Positions 62,401-64,000 of a DNA stretch of 64,000 nt are shown piece by piece. How positions within the stretch are numbered: the first letter of the stretch is position 1; the number at the start of each line of letters is the position of its first letter. Under the pieces are notes generated by a model. That model ran no database searches and was not told the DNA's origin. It worked only from the letters and a program-made list of their open reading frames with translations. The position numbers and the translations under genes were made by a program. Source of the stretch: Dallia pectoralis. Its lineage: Eukaryota; Chordata; Actinopteri; Esociformes; Umbridae. The stretch lies in contig CM055737.1 in NCBI GenBank assembly GCA_029465975.1, forward strand, positions 16,005,645-16,069,644, read 5' to 3'.

Positions 62401-64000
62401 TTCCCGCCAAGAAAATAACAAAATGCTTACAACACTAGATATTCCCAGGCGGTCTCCCATCCAAGTACTAACCAAGCCCGACCCTGCTTGGCTTCCGAGA
62501 TCAGACGAGATCGGGCGTTTTCAGGGTGGTGTGGCCGTAAGCTATTAGAAAAGTTGAAATTACAGCTCTTATTGATTTCTTCACTGCATAATTAACTTTT
62601 TGATTGTTTGTTTCTTCCCGCCAAGAAAATAACAAAATGCTTACAACACTAGATATTTCCAGGCGGTCTCCCATCCAAGTACTAACCAAGCCCAACCCTG
62701 CTTGGCTTCCGAGATCAGGGCGTTTTCAGGGTGGTGTGGCCGTAAGCTATTAGAAAAGTTGAAATTACAGCTCTTATTGATTTCTTCACTGCATAATTAA
62801 CTTTTGATTGATTGTTTCTTCCCGCCAAGAAAATAACAAAATGCTTACAACACTAGATATTTCCAGGCGGTCTCCCATCCAAGTACTAACCAAGCCCGAC
62901 CCTGTTTGGTTTCCGAGATCAGGCGTTTTCAGGGTGGTGTGGCCGTAGGGTATTAGAACATTTGAAAATACAGCTGTTATTGATTTCTTCACTGCATAAT
63001 TAACTTTTTGATTGATTGTTTCTTCCCGCCAAGAAAATAACAAAATGCTTACAACACTAGATATTCCTAGGCGGTCTCCCATCCAAGTACTAACCAAGCC
63101 CGACCTGCTTGGCTTCCGAGATCAGACGAGATCGGGCGTTTTCAGGGTGGTGTGGCCGTAAGCTATAAGAAAGTTGAAATTACAGCTCTTATTGATTTCT
63201 TCACTGCATAATTAACTTTTTGATTGATTGTTTCTTCCCGCCATGAAAATAACAAAATGCTTACAACACTAGATATTCCTAGGCGGTCTCCCATCCAAGT
63301 ACTAACCAAGCCCGACCCTGTTTGGCTTCCGAGATCAGACGAGATCGGGCGTTTTCAGGGTGGTGTGGCCGTAAGCTATTAGAAAGTTGAAATTACAGCT
63401 CTTATTGATTTCTTCACTGCATAATTAACTTTTTGATTGATTGTTTCTTCCCGCCAAGAAAATAACAAAATGCTTACAACACTAGATATTTCCAGGCGGT
63501 CTCCCATCCAAGTACTAACCAAGCCCAACCCTGCTTGGCTTCCGAGATCAGACGAGATCGGGCGTTTTCAGGGTGGTGTGGCCGTAAGCTATTAGAAAAG
63601 TTGAAATTACAGCTCTTATTGATTTCTTCACTGCATAATTAACTTTTTGATTGATTGTTTCTTCCCGCCAAGAAAATAACAAAATGCTTACAACACTATA
63701 TATTCCTAGGCGGTCTCCCATCCAAGTACTAACCAAGCCCGACCATGTTTGGCTTCCGAGATCGGGCGTTTTCAGGGTGGTGTGGCCGTAAGCTATTAGA
63801 AAAGTTGAAATTACAGCTCTTATTGATTTCTTCACTGCATAATTAACTTTTTGATTGTTTGTTTCTTCCCGCCAAGAAAATAACAAAATGCTTACAACAC
63901 TAGATATTTCCAGACGGTCTCCCATCCAAGTACTAACCAAGCCCGACCCTGTTTGGTTTCCGAGATCAGGCGTTTTCAGGGTGGTGTGGCCGTAGGGTAT
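56376..64000 (-). repeat. 5S rDNA tandem array, block 4
   Basis: About 36 minus-strand units, mixing full-length and 10-nt-deleted genes, continue past the window end. Notable units are 58441-58530 (typical class B gene with TTGGTTTCC and GTAGGGTATT), 60150-60162 (extra CTTCGATCCG-type insertion in the middle of the gene), 61861-61872 and 62075-62105 (short deletions). From about 61500 spacers with TTGATTGTTTG (for TTGATTGATTG) and TTTCCAGGCGG become frequent. Confidence 0.97.

Overview
The window is vertebrate, most likely teleost, genomic DNA dominated by tandem 5S ribosomal DNA. About 38 kb of the 64 kb consists of roughly 180 head-to-tail 5S units of about 204-214 bp: a 108-118 bp 5S sequence plus a spacer of about 96 bp. 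Teleost origin is supported by the 5S sequence, a salmonid-type Tc1 transposon remnant, a Tx1-clade LINE and an ALCAM/neurolin-like coding sequence. Extreme 5S rDNA amplification with a short spacer is known from pikes (Esox), so a pike-like genome is my best guess. That is inference; no species marker was tested.

Layout: (1) 1-4002, 5S array with genes on the minus strand. (2) 4003-4502, gap of exactly 500 N. (3) 4503-21874, 5S array with genes on the plus strand. (4) 21875-22374, 500-N gap. (5) 22375-41503, a non-array block. It holds a large inverted repeat (arms about 22375-26712 and 28210-32713, spacer with a Tc1 remnant), an intact intronless ALCAM-like gene (34386-36068, minus), a degraded reverse-transcriptase fragment, one isolated CHD-family helicase exon whose 3' end and splice donor are repeated three times, and AT-rich minisatellites. 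(6) 41504-42003, 500-N gap. (7) 42004-51045, 5S array on the minus strand, badly eroded in its first 4 kb. (8) 51046-56375, a 5.3-kb Tx1-type LINE inserted inside a 5S gene with a target duplication of about 41 bp. (9) 56376-64000, 5S array on the minus strand.

The arrays contain two linked unit classes. Class A has a full 118-nt 5S gene with a paired terminal stem, intact internal promoter and oligo-T terminator. Class B has a 10-nt internal deletion, a damaged terminal stem, box-A changes and its own upstream spacer variant, so it looks like an amplified 5S pseudogene. A and B often alternate as a dimer of about 418 bp, and a larger duplication with a 3.73-kb offset is visible in the plus-strand array. 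The long open frames across the arrays are artefacts: the 204-bp class B unit is exactly 68 codons and lacks the stop that class A carries.

The only plausible intact protein gene is the ALCAM-like retrocopy. The LINE has all expected domains but several single-base frameshifts. I found no convincing undescribed multi-gene system. The most notable points are the 5S-targeting LINE, the A/B 5S dimer structure, the retrogene, and the large inverted repeat carrying an apparently conserved terminal exon in both arms.
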